Position numbers and translations under genes: made by a program. A stretch of 64,000 nucleotides of DNA, taken from assembly GCF_013409505.1 (NCBI RefSeq), contig NZ_JACCBN010000001.1:2604001-2668000 (forward strand), given 5' to 3'. Shown in pieces: positions 23,978 through 31,994 of the stretch; the first letter of the stretch is position 1, and the number at the start of each line of letters is the position of its first letter. Below the pieces are notes generated by a model. That model saw only the letters and a program-made list of their open reading frames with translations. It was not told the origin of the DNA and searched no databases. Source of the DNA: Actinomycetospora corticicola (GTDB lineage Bacteria; Actinomycetota; Actinomycetes; Mycobacteriales; Pseudonocardiaceae).

Positions 23978-24388
23978 ATGCGCAGCGAGGAGATCCAGGT
24001 CCGGACGGGCGAGCAGGAGACGGTCCGGGACATCACGGCGGAGTGCGAGCGGTTCCTGCGCGACGCGGACGCGCAGGACGGCCTGCTGCACGTGTTCGTC
24101 CCGCACGCGACGGCGGGGATCGCGGTGATCGAGACCGGCGCCGGGTCGGACTCCGACCTCCTGCGCCAGCTCCACGAGATCCTCCCCGCCGACGACCGGT
24201 GGGGGCATCGCCACGGCTCCCCCGGCCACGGTCGCGACCACGTGCTGCCCGCGCTGGTCGCCCCGTCGATGACGGTGCCCGTGCTCGGCGGCCGGATGAC
24301 CCTCGGCACCTGGCAGTCGGTGTGCCTGGTCGACACCAACACCGACAACCCGTCGCGCAAGATTCGTCTCAGCCTGCTCGCGGGCTGA
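23978..24388 (+). CDS. YjbQ/UPF0047 family (secondary thiamine-phosphate synthase)
   Basis: A 136-residue protein of the YjbQ family. It shows HVFVPHATAGIAVIETG, a run of His in GHRHGSPGHGRDHVLPALVA, and GTWQSVCLVDTN. E. coli YjbQ has weak thiamine-phosphate synthase activity; the physiological role is not established. The ATG at 23978 is used because the family motif region starts there. It lies 34 bases before the flavoprotein gene on the same strand. Confidence 0.87.
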   Translation: MRSEEIQVRTGEQETVRDITAECERFLRDADAQDGLLHVFVPHATAGIAVIETGAGSDSDLLRQLHEILPADDRWGHRHGSPGHGRDHVLPALVAPSMTVPVLGGRMTLGTWQSVCLVDTNTDNPSRKIRLSLLAG

Positions 24389-24422
24389 GCCGGCCCCGGC
24401 CCGAGCAGGCATCCTGGAGGAC

Positions 24423-25667
24423 GTGAACACCGACGTCCTCGTCATCGGCGCCGGGCCGGCCGGCTCGTCCGCGGCCGCGTGGGCCGCGCAGGCGGGTCAC
24501 GACGTCGTCCTCGCCGACGCCGCCGTCTTCCCCCGCGACAAGGCCTGCGGGGACGGCCTCACACCCCGGGCGATCGCGGAGCTGACGAAGCTCGGCCTCG
24601 GCGAGTGGGTCCGCGGCCGCGGCGAGAACCGCGGCCTGCGCGCCGCCGGGTTCGGGCAGCTCCTGACGCTGCCGTGGCCGGGTGGCTCGCTCCCCGCGCA
24701 CGGGGGCGCGGTGGCCCGGACGGAGCTCGACGCCCGCATCCGCACGGTCGCGTTGGAGCGGGGCGCGGTCCCGGTCGAGGGCCGGCGGGCGGTCGACGTC
24801 GAGTTCTCCGGCGCCGCCGTGTCCGCGGTGGTGTTCGACGACGGGTCGCGGATCGCGTGCCGCCGGCTGATCGTGGCGGACGGGGCGAAGTCGACGCTCG
24901 GGCGTGTCCTCGGGCGGGTCTGGCACAAGGACACGGCGTTCGGCGTCGCGGCGCGCGGCTACATCACCTCCGGGCGCCACGACGACCCCTGGATCTCCTC
25001 GCACCTCGAGCTGCGCGGCACCGAGAACGAGGTGCTGTCGGGCTACGGCTGGGTGTTCCCGCTGCACGACGGGTCGGTGAACATCGGCGTCGGCACGCTC
25101 GCCACCGACAAGCGCCCGGCCAACGTCCGGCTGCGCTCGCTCATCCAGCACTACGCCACGCAGCGCCGGGACGACTGGCAGCTCTCCGGCGAGGTGCGCG
25201 ACGTCGCGTCGGCGCTCCTGCCGATGGGCGGCGCCGTGTCCGGCGTGGCGGGGCGGAACTGGGCCCTGGTCGGCGACGCCGCCGGCTGCGTGAACCCGCT
25301 CAACGGCGAGGGCATCGACTACGGGCTCGAGACCGGGCGGCTGATCGTCGACCTGCTGGGCGAGGACGACTGGTCGCTCGCCTGGCCCGCGACGCTGCGC
25401 GAGCACTACGGCTCGGCGTTCTCCATCGCCCGGCGCCTCGCGAAGCTCCTGACGGTGCCGAAGCTGCTGCCCGTGGCCGGTCCGGTCGGGATGCGGTCGA
25501 AGGCGCTCATGACGGTGGCCCTGCGCGTCATGGGCAACCTGGTCACCGAGGAGGACCACGACGTGGTCGCCCGGGCATGGCGCCTCGCGGGGAAGGCGTC
25601 GCTGCGCGCGGACGAACTCCCGCCGTTCCCGGCGGCCGACCTGCGGACGCCGGTCGCCGCGGGCTGA
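24423..25667 (+). CDS. Geranylgeranyl reductase family flavoprotein (MenJ-like)
   Basis: A 414-residue FAD-dependent oxidoreductase. The dinucleotide motif is VIGAGPAGSS (7-16), followed by the ACGDGLTPRA segment near 41-50, GYGWVFPLHDGSVNIG (about 205-220) and the second FAD motif ALVGDAAGCVNPLNGEGIDY. The set matches the geranylgeranyl-reductase family, which in mycobacteria includes MenJ, the enzyme that saturates one isoprene of menaquinone. GTG start at 24423. Probably peripheral at the membrane; substrate by family inference. Confidence 0.88.
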   Translation: MNTDVLVIGAGPAGSSAAAWAAQAGHDVVLADAAVFPRDKACGDGLTPRAIAELTKLGLGEWVRGRGENRGLRAAGFGQLLTLPWPGGSLPAHGGAVARTELDARIRTVALERGAVPVEGRRAVDVEFSGAAVSAVVFDDGSRIACRRLIVADGAKSTLGRVLGRVWHKDTAFGVAARGYITSGRHDDPWISSHLELRGTENEVLSGYGWVFPLHDGSVNIGVGTLATDKRPANVRLRSLIQHYATQRRDDWQLSGEVRDVASALLPMGGAVSGVAGRNWALVGDAAGCVNPLNGEGIDYGLETGRLIVDLLGEDDWSLAWPATLREHYGSAFSIARRLAKLLTVPKLLPVAGPVGMRSKALMTVALRVMGNLVTEEDHDVVARAWRLAGKASLRADELPPFPAADLRTPVAAG

Positions 25668-25668
25668 T

Positions 25669-25682
25669 TCCCGACGGCGGGT
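25669..25682 (+). repeat. Dispersed 14-mer TCCCGACGRCGGGT, intergenic copy 4
   Basis: An exact copy (R = G) starting two bases after the flavoprotein stop and followed nine bases later by GAGGTGCACGTCAGGCACG (25692-25710), as in the truB-ribF gap. Confidence 0.8.
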
Positions 25683-25702
25683 CGCGTCAGCGAGGTGCAC
25701 GT

Positions 25703-25733
25703 CAGGCACGTTCCGGGGCCTCGGGGCCTGCCT
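25703..25733 (+). terminator. Probable terminator after the flavoprotein gene
   Basis: CAGGCA (25703-25708) can pair with TGCCT (25729-25733) around a GC-rich loop containing GGCCTCGGGGCC. The sequence is related to the hairpin after truB. Confidence 0.35.
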
Positions 25734-25814
25734 CCCGTGACACTCGTGGACGAGCTGGGCGGGTCTCGCTGCGACGGGGCGTGACTGTCGGACCCTCGTA
25801 CTAGTGTTCGAATC

Positions 25815-26560
25815 ATGCCGCAGGACCTGCACTCCGCGCCTCGTGCCGAGGTGGCGACCGTGCTCGCCGACTCGGGTCTGCCGCTGCTCGCGCGCGCCGT
25901 CACGGCGGGTGTCGTCGGTGGGCCGGGCGTGCGCGCGGTGCTCGACTGTCTGGCTTCCCTGGCCGACGACGGCCACGACGCTGCGGCGCTCGCCGAGGCC
26001 GAGGAATTCCTGACCTCGATCGCCGCGGCCACCGACCCGGCCTCCGTCGCGCAGGAGCTGCGCGTGCACTGCGACGAGGTCCTGCGGCCGCACCTGGCCG
26101 AGGACGTGGACGAGCCGGACGAGCCGGACGAGCCGGACGCCTGGCTCGAGGAGCCCCCGGCTGTCGGGTTCGCGGTCGCCACGACGGGATCCGACGCGCC
26201 GGCCATCGGCGACGCCCCGAGGGACGACGCCCCGACCGCGGATCTCGCGACCGACGACCTCGCGACCTCTGGCGCCGTCGCGCCCGACGCGTCCACGACC
26301 CACGGGCCCCTGTCCGGCGAGTTCGCCCGCCCGGACCCGGGGCCGCCCACGCCACGACGCCGGGTGCCGGGACGGCCGTCCGCCGTGACGCATCGAGGCA
26401 ACCGAGTGGGGCGGGCACCCCCTCCGGCGCCCGTCCCCGCCACGGGTGTGCAGCACGTCCGCCCACCCCCCGCCGGCCGACACCGTATCGGTCGGGACGG
26501 CCACCACCTCTCCGGCCTCCGAGGAACCGGAGCCGTGGCCGCACCGGGATCAGGGAGTGA
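25815..26560 (+). CDS. Hypothetical protein, 3' end unresolved (possible frameshift)
   Basis: From the ATG at 25815 the frame reads like real protein for about 175 residues: a helical part (LLARAVTAGVVGG, AEAEEFLTSIAAATDPASVA) and an acidic tail with a 9-base tandem repeat encoding DEPDEPDEPD (26107-26136). After about 26340 it becomes Arg/Pro-rich, and it then stays open to 29585, antisense to two well-supported genes, which is unlikely to be real. In the other two frames stops lie at 26386-26388 and 26558-26560. I take the last as a nominal end. A frameshift or a decayed 3' end is likely. Function unknown. Confidence 0.4.
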
Positions 26561-27593
26561 TGACCACCTTGAGCGCGAGGTTCGCCGCGGCGTTGCCGAA
26601 CACCTCGTAGGCCTCGTCGATCTGGTCGAACGTGAACGAGTGCGTCCCCATCTTCTCGGCGGGGATGCGGCCCGAGGCGACCATCTTGAGCAGCGTCGGG
26701 ATCGACACGGTGTCGACCAGGCCCATCGTCAGGGTCACGTTGGCGATCCACATGTCCTGCATCGGGATCTCCACCGGGGTGCCGTGCACGCCGACGTTCG
26801 CGATCGTCCCGCCGGGCCGCACGAGCGAGGCGGCGGTCAGCAGGGTCTCGGGGTAGCCGACCGCCTCGATGGCGACGTCGACGCCGAGCCCGTCGGTCAG
26901 CGCGACCACGTCGGACACCGTGCCCGGGCCGACCTCGATGGCGTCGGTCGCCCCGAACTCGAGCGCCTTCTCGAGCCGGAACTTGTTCGAGTCGATCGCG
27001 ATGACCTTGGACGCGCCCCAGAGACCCGTCGTCAGGACCGCCGAGAGACCCACCGCCCCGGCGCCGACCACGGCGACCGTGTGCCCGGGCCGCACGCCGC
27101 CGGCGAGGACCCCGACCTCGTAGCCGGTGGGCAGCGAGTCGGCGAGGAAGATCGCCTGCTCGTCGGTGACCTCCGGGGGCACGAGGTAGAGCGAGGTGTC
27201 GGCGTAGGGCACGCGCACGAACTCGGCCTGCGTGCCGTCGATGAGGTGGCCGAAGATCCAGCCGATCCCGCCGACGGTCTGGCAGTGCGACGGCATGCCG
27301 CGCTGGCAGTACTCGCACCGGCCGCACTTGGTGATCGCCGGGACCAGCACCCGGTCGCCGACCGAGAACCCGCGGACCGCCCCGCCGACCTCGGTGACCG
27401 TCCCGACGGCCTCGTGCCCGAGGATGCGGCCGTCGGTCACCGCGGCCACGTCGCCCTGCAGGATGTGCAGGTCGGTGCCGCAGATCGTGGTGGTCTCCAC
27501 CTTGACGACGACGTCGGTGGGTTCGACGATCGCCGCGTCCGGGACGTCCTCCCACGCCTTCCGACCGGGACCGTGGTACACAAGGGCCTTCAT
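26550..27593 (-). CDS. Zinc-dependent alcohol dehydrogenase
   Basis: A 347-residue medium-chain dehydrogenase. Catalytic zinc ligands are Cys38 (TTICGTDLH) and His60-Glu61 (LGHEAVG); the structural zinc has Cys90, Cys93, Cys96 and Cys104 (KCGRCEYCQRG). The NAD site is VVGAGAVGLSAV near 175. The MQDMWIANVTLTMG segment is shared with short-chain secondary alcohol dehydrogenases. ATG at 27593 with GGAGG upstream. A Fis-type regulator on the same strand lies 138 bases upstream, suggesting an alcohol- or ketone-induced unit. Confidence 0.92.
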   Translation of the reverse strand: MKALVYHGPGRKAWEDVPDAAIVEPTDVVVKVETTTICGTDLHILQGDVAAVTDGRILGHEAVGTVTEVGGAVRGFSVGDRVLVPAITKCGRCEYCQRGMPSHCQTVGGIGWIFGHLIDGTQAEFVRVPYADTSLYLVPPEVTDEQAIFLADSLPTGYEVGVLAGGVRPGHTVAVVGAGAVGLSAVLTTGLWGASKVIAIDSNKFRLEKALEFGATDAIEVGPGTVSDVVALTDGLGVDVAIEAVGYPETLLTAASLVRPGGTIANVGVHGTPVEIPMQDMWIANVTLTMGLVDTVSIPTLLKMVASGRIPAEKMGTHSFTFDQIDEAYEVFGNAAANLALKVVITP

Positions 27594-27731
27594 CGCGACC
27601 TCCGCTGGTTGCGCCCGCTGAGCGTCCCCGACGCTATGGCGTGGGTCACGGTCCGACTGTCCGATTCCGGGACGATCCGGTGCGCCCCGGGGCCGCGCGG
27701 ACCGGCCGGTGTCCCGCCGCCGGGACACTCC

Positions 27732-29606
27732 TCAGGCGATGTAGCTGATGCCGAACGCGTCGATCTTGCGGTAGAGCGACGACCGGGCGATCCCGAGCAT
27801 GGCGGCCGCCTTGTAGCGGTTCCCGCGCGTCTCGTAGAGCGCGTGGATGATCGCGTCGGCCTGGGCGGTCTCGAGCATCGTCAGCCGTGGGGCGCTGGTG
27901 AAGCAGAGCGCGGGCAGGTCGGGCGGCTGCACGATCCCGACCGGCTTGCGCGCCACCACGTACCGCAGCACGTCCTCGAGCTCGGCGATGTTCCCCGGCC
28001 AGGCGTAGCCCTCGAGCACCCGGACGACCTGGTGCGAGAGCCGGAGCGAGCGGGCGCCGCTCATCGACCGGAGCACGGCCTGGGCGAGGCCCGCGAGCTC
28101 GTCGGTCCGGTGGCGCAGGGCGGGGACCCGCACGGTGTCGTGGAAGTGGCGCAGGAGCAGGCCGTACGGGCGCGCGGCGTCGACGGCCGCGGAGTCCAGG
28201 CAGCCGACGACGACCACCCGACCCGGCATCGCCGTCAGCGGCCGGAGCGCCTCGTCGAGGCGGCGCGCGGCGACCGGGGTCAGGGCGTGCACCTGGTCGA
28301 GCAGCACCAGGTGTGCCTCGCCGCCGACCGGGTCGAGGCTGCCGGGGTCGAGGCGCAGGTCGTCGGCCGGCCCGGTGCAGTCCACCGTCGTCGAGGTCCC
28401 CCGCGGGAACAGGTAGGTGAACCGCTCCCGGGCCAGCGTCCGCTTCCCGACGCCGTTCTCCCCCACCAGCAGCAGGTGCCGCCGACGGCCGAGCGCCGCC
28501 GTCGCGTCGCGGCGCATCCGCTCGTAGGGGCCGAACAGCTCCTGCGTCGCGCGGCGCCGGGCCTCCTCTCCCGACGACGGGTCGCGGTGCAGGTCCGCCG
28601 CGAAGTCGCGTCGACCCGTGGGCGCGACGTGCGAGCCCTGGCGCCGCCGGGCCTCGCGGGCCGCGACGCTCACCCGCCCCGCCCCGGCGTGCACCGGGAC
28701 CGGACCGCCCGCGAGGACCGCGCCGAACACCTCCCCGTCCTCGCCGCGGACCTCGCGCAGGTCGACCTCGGCGCACACCCCGGACGGCAGGTCGAGGTGG
28801 CGCGGCCCGCCGGTCTCGTCGAGCAGGACGCTCGTGGTCAGCGCGTCGCCGAGGGCCTGGCGGTCCGCGTCGGGCAGCGCCGCGACCTCCCGGCCGAGCC
28901 AGGTCTCGTCGCCCGTCGCGGCCACGACCCAGGGGACGCCCTCGGCGCGCAGGGCCGACATCGCGTCGTGGACGGCGAGGACCCGTCGGCGGCGGTCGCG
29001 CTCGTCGTGGTCGGCGACCGCGTCGGCGAGCAGCCGCGCGAGGGCAGGCGTGACGGGCTCCGAGGCGTGGGCGACCACCACGATGCGGCCGCCACCGACC
29101 GGCGCCGCCGCCTCCCGCAGCAGCCGCCACGCCGGGTGGAGGTGCTCCGGGCCCTCGACGAGGACCGCGCGACGCTCGTGGGCCGCGACCGACGCCGCCG
29201 TCGTCCCGACCGACGCCTCGTCGCAGCGGTGCCCGGGCACGAGGCCGGCGGCGTCGAGGAGCTCCCCCAGGGCCGGGTCGGTGTCGTAGCGGACCCGCAC
29301 CACGGCGTCGTCGCCGACGAGGGCGACGGAGCAGCCCACCTCCGGGTTCTCGCGGGCGAAGCGGTGCAGCACCGCGTCGGCGGCGGCGACCAGCGGTCCG
29401 CCGTCGTGGTGACCGACGAACGGCGGGTCCACCGGGCCACCGACCGAGGCACCGACCGACCGCTCCCACGACGCGACGATCTCCGGCCGCACCACTCCCG
29501 CGGGCAGCGCGGCCCGGCCGCCGCGCCGGAACCGTTCGCGGGCGGCGTCGAGCACGCGGGCCGCCGTCACGTCTCCGGACGGTAGGCCGCCCGTCCGCTC
29601 CCCCAC
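27732..29606 (-). CDS. Fis-type transcriptional regulator with GAF and AAA-like regions (AcoR-like)
   Basis: 624 residues: an N-terminal sensor region (about 1-300, with PEIVASWERSVGASV typical of AcoR-type proteins), an AAA-like region with a P-loop GENGVGKRT near residue 388, and a C-terminal Fis-type helix-turn-helix (RYKAAAMLGIARSSLYRKID, near 595-615). The GAFTGA loop needed for sigma-54 contact is absent, as expected where sigma-54 is absent. One TCCCGACGRCGGG copy lies in its linker (28570-28581). Likely controls the alcohol dehydrogenase downstream. GTG start at 29606. Confidence 0.85.
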   Translation of the reverse strand: MGERTGGLPSGDVTAARVLDAARERFRRGGRAALPAGVVRPEIVASWERSVGASVGGPVDPPFVGHHDGGPLVAAADAVLHRFARENPEVGCSVALVGDDAVVRVRYDTDPALGELLDAAGLVPGHRCDEASVGTTAASVAAHERRAVLVEGPEHLHPAWRLLREAAAPVGGGRIVVVAHASEPVTPALARLLADAVADHDERDRRRRVLAVHDAMSALRAEGVPWVVAATGDETWLGREVAALPDADRQALGDALTTSVLLDETGGPRHLDLPSGVCAEVDLREVRGEDGEVFGAVLAGGPVPVHAGAGRVSVAAREARRRQGSHVAPTGRRDFAADLHRDPSSGEEARRRATQELFGPYERMRRDATAALGRRRHLLLVGENGVGKRTLARERFTYLFPRGTSTTVDCTGPADDLRLDPGSLDPVGGEAHLVLLDQVHALTPVAARRLDEALRPLTAMPGRVVVVGCLDSAAVDAARPYGLLLRHFHDTVRVPALRHRTDELAGLAQAVLRSMSGARSLRLSHQVVRVLEGYAWPGNIAELEDVLRYVVARKPVGIVQPPDLPALCFTSAPRLTMLETAQADAIIHALYETRGNRYKAAAMLGIARSSLYRKIDAFGISYIA

Positions 29607-29645
29607 CAGAATCCGGAGACGTCGGCAGACCCTGCACCCCGGGAA

Positions 29646-30086
29646 TCAGCCGGCGGGCTCCCACGGCGGCATCGGCTCGCCCGACTGCGCGGCCGCGAGG
29701 CGGGCGAGGTACCAGGTCCAGCCGGCTGCGAGGTCCTCGCGCGGGATGGTGCCGTCGACGCGCTGCACGAGGACCAGCTCGGAGCCGGTCCCGTGGGCCC
29801 GCACGGTGAGGTCCAGGTGCCAGGCGGTGCCCCCGGACGGGAGGAGGACGACGAGCCGGTGCGGGGGTTCGCAGACCTCGATCACCGCGTCCACCGGATC
29901 GTCGACCTCGCCGCCCGCGTCGACCTCACCGGTCATGGTGAAGGAGACGGTCCCGGTGGTCGGGTCGCCGGTCCAGGTCCCGATCCACCGACCCATGCGG
30001 TCGGACTCGGTGATCGCGGACCAGAGGTCCTCCACCGGGTCGGGAAAGGTGCGGCGGACGACCAGGTCCTCAGCCGGTGCGGTCAC
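29646..30086 (-). CDS. SRPBCC/AHSA1-like protein
   Basis: A 146-residue START/Bet v1-like protein: RRTFPDPVEDLWSAITESD at the N-terminus, a beta-sheet middle (VSFTMTGEVDAGG) and the C-terminal helix AAGWTWYLARLAAAQ. These domains bind lipophilic ligands or act as transcription partners. The GTG at 30086 lies 17 bases inside the 3' end of the ROK gene, so the two are co-transcribed. Function unknown. Confidence 0.82.
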   Translation of the reverse strand: MTAPAEDLVVRRTFPDPVEDLWSAITESDRMGRWIGTWTGDPTTGTVSFTMTGEVDAGGEVDDPVDAVIEVCEPPHRLVVLLPSGGTAWHLDLTVRAHGTGSELVLVQRVDGTIPREDLAAGWTWYLARLAAAQSGEPMPPWEPAG

Positions 30087-31344
30087 GGTCGACCTCCTCG
30101 TGCGACCGGGCGCGCCGACCACGGCGCACCTCGGTGTCCAGGGCGTCCAACCGGGCGGCCGGGCCCGCGGGCGTGCGCTGCTCGGACTCGTCCGCGGCGA
30201 GGCGGGCGAGTCCCTCCGCGCTCGTCACCTCGTCGAGGGCGAGGGCGACCGCGCCGTGCAGGGCGGCGTCGGCGCCGTGGACGGCGTCGCGGACCGGGGT
30301 GGGCTCGGCGCGCCGCCAGCCCATGAGCCCGGCCGCGTAGGCCTCCTCGAAGGCGGCGCCCCGCAGCCGCGGGGCGAGTCCGCCGAGGACCACGACGTCG
30401 GGGTCGTGCGCGTTGACCAGGCCCGCCAACCCCCGGCCCAGTGCGGCCGAGGCGCCGGCCACGGCCGCGACGGCAGGGGCGTCGCTCCGGTCCAGCACCG
30501 TCGTCGCGAACGTCCGCGGGTCGGCCGGCGCCGGCGCCCCGAGGCGGCGGGCCAGGCCGTACCCGTCCACCTCCGGACCCCAGCAGCCCCGGGCCCCGCA
30601 GGCGCACTCGACGGCCGGGTCGCCGAACGGCAGGTGCCCGAACTCGCCGGCGGCCCCGTGGGCGCCGGTCTGGGGGCGGCCGTCGATCAGCAGGGTGCCG
30701 CCGAGCCCGACCTCGACGAGCACCGTCAGCGCCGTGCCCGCGCCCGCCGCCGCGCCGCTGCGCGCCTCCGCGAGCCCCGCCAGGGTCGCGTCGTTGCCCT
30801 GCACCACCCGCAGCGTGGACCCGCCGGTCAGCCGCGCCAGGTCCAGCGTCGTCCAGTCGAGCTCGCCGGAACGCACCACGTGGCCGTCGGACAGCGGCGC
30901 CGGGAAGGACACGGCGAGCCCGACCGCGCCGCGCTCCGCCACGGCCGCGCCCACCTCCTCGGGGCAGGCGCGCACCCGTCGTCCGGACGCCACCACCGTG
31001 GGGACGCCGTCGAGCCCCGCGACCCCGAGCCGCCAGTCCTCGTGGCGCAGGTCCAGGGCGAGCACCCTCGGGCCGTCGGCCGCGGGCACCAGGCTCGTCG
31101 TCGGGCGCCCCCGCCCCGACACCGGTGCTCGTTCCTCGGCCACCCACCCGGCCGTGCGCAGGCGGGCCACGGTCTCTGTCGTCGTGGCACTGGAGAGCCG
31201 CAGCTGCTCGGCGAGCGCCACCCGGGTCAGCCCCGGGGTCCGCCGGACCGCGTCCAGCACCCGGGCGGCCGTGCGCCACCGGTCGACCGCCGCGCGACCG
31301 GGCTCACACCGGAACCCGGTCGCACCACCCGTCGTCGGGAACAT
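30070..31344 (-). CDS. ROK family transcriptional regulator
   Basis: 424 residues: an N-terminal winged helix (TRVALAEQLRLSSATTTETV, about 35-60) and a ROK sugar-kinase-like domain. The ROK zinc motif is FGHLPFGDPAVECACGARGC; the ATP-site segment VEVGLGGTLLIDG is present, but catalysis is not assured. Such proteins (NagC/XylR type) sense sugars. It is divergent from the HAD-MFS pair at 31401. The first codons lie on a copy of the 13-mer repeat (31328-31339), which encodes FPTTGG. Confidence 0.9.
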   Translation of the reverse strand: MFPTTGGATGFRCEPGRAAVDRWRTAARVLDAVRRTPGLTRVALAEQLRLSSATTTETVARLRTAGWVAEERAPVSGRGRPTTSLVPAADGPRVLALDLRHEDWRLGVAGLDGVPTVVASGRRVRACPEEVGAAVAERGAVGLAVSFPAPLSDGHVVRSGELDWTTLDLARLTGGSTLRVVQGNDATLAGLAEARSGAAAGAGTALTVLVEVGLGGTLLIDGRPQTGAHGAAGEFGHLPFGDPAVECACGARGCWGPEVDGYGLARRLGAPAPADPRTFATTVLDRSDAPAVAAVAGASAALGRGLAGLVNAHDPDVVVLGGLAPRLRGAAFEEAYAAGLMGWRRAEPTPVRDAVHGADAALHGAVALALDEVTSAEGLARLAADESEQRTPAGPAARLDALDTEVRRGRRARSHEEVDRDRTG

Positions 31345-31400
31345 CCCGCCATTATGCTCGGTTGGCGAGTAAAAGCTACGTCGAGGTGAACGGAGGGCTG

Positions 31401-31994
31401 ATGGGCGTGGACGCCGTGCTGTTCGACATGGACGGCACCCTCGTCGACTCCGACGCCGTCGTCGAGCGGGTCTGGCGCGCCTGGGCGCGGGAGAACGAGG
31501 TCGACGAGGACCTCGTGCTCACGACGATGCCCGGTCGCCCCGCCGCCGACACCGTGCGCGCGGTGCGCCCCGACCTGGACGCCGAGGCGCACGGGCGGGC
31601 CCAGCTCGCGCAGGAGTACCGCGACCTCGACGGCGTCGTCGCCGCCCCCGGCGCACACGACCTGCTCGCCGCCCTCGACCACGCCGGCACCCCGTGGGCC
31701 GTCGTCACCAGCGCCGACGACCGGCTCGCCCGGCTCCGGCTCGGCGCCGCGGGTATCACGCCGCGCACCCTCGTCACCCGCGACCTGCTGACCCACGGCA
31801 AGCCCCACCCCGAGGGCTACCTGCACGCCGCCGAGGTGCTCGGCGTCGACCCGACGCGCTGCCTCGTCGTCGAGGACACCGTCACCGGGGCCGACGCCGG
31901 GCGGGCCGCCGGCGCGCGGGTCGCCGGACTCAAGGGGATCGACGCGGATCTCCCGATCACCAGCCTCACCGACCTGTTGGAGCTGACGCGATGA
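31401..31994 (+). CDS. HAD-family phosphatase (sugar-phosphatase-like)
   Basis: A 197-residue HAD hydrolase: DMDGTLVDSD (Asp9 nucleophile and Asp11), a small helical cap with EYRDLDGVVAAPGA, motif II VVTSADD, motif III Lys in HGKPHPEGY, motif IV VVEDTVTGADAG. It matches the YfbT/GPP2-type sugar phosphatases. The ATG at 31401 follows GGAGGG. Its stop overlaps the start of the MFS gene (ATGA). Divergent from the ROK regulator, which may control both. Confidence 0.88.
   Translation: MGVDAVLFDMDGTLVDSDAVVERVWRAWARENEVDEDLVLTTMPGRPAADTVRAVRPDLDAEAHGRAQLAQEYRDLDGVVAAPGAHDLLAALDHAGTPWAVVTSADDRLARLRLGAAGITPRTLVTRDLLTHGKPHPEGYLHAAEVLGVDPTRCLVVEDTVTGADAGRAAGARVAGLKGIDADLPITSLTDLLELTR

Noticed and set aside
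25795..25815. LexA/SOS box before the gene at 25815
   Set aside because: Only one half-site (GTTCGAA) is present; the matching GAAC half at the right spacing is missing.
24369..26507. Minus-strand frame opposite the flavoprotein gene
   Set aside because: It is antisense to a gene with clear FAD motifs and shows no recognizable domain; low-complexity Arg/Gly/Val composition.
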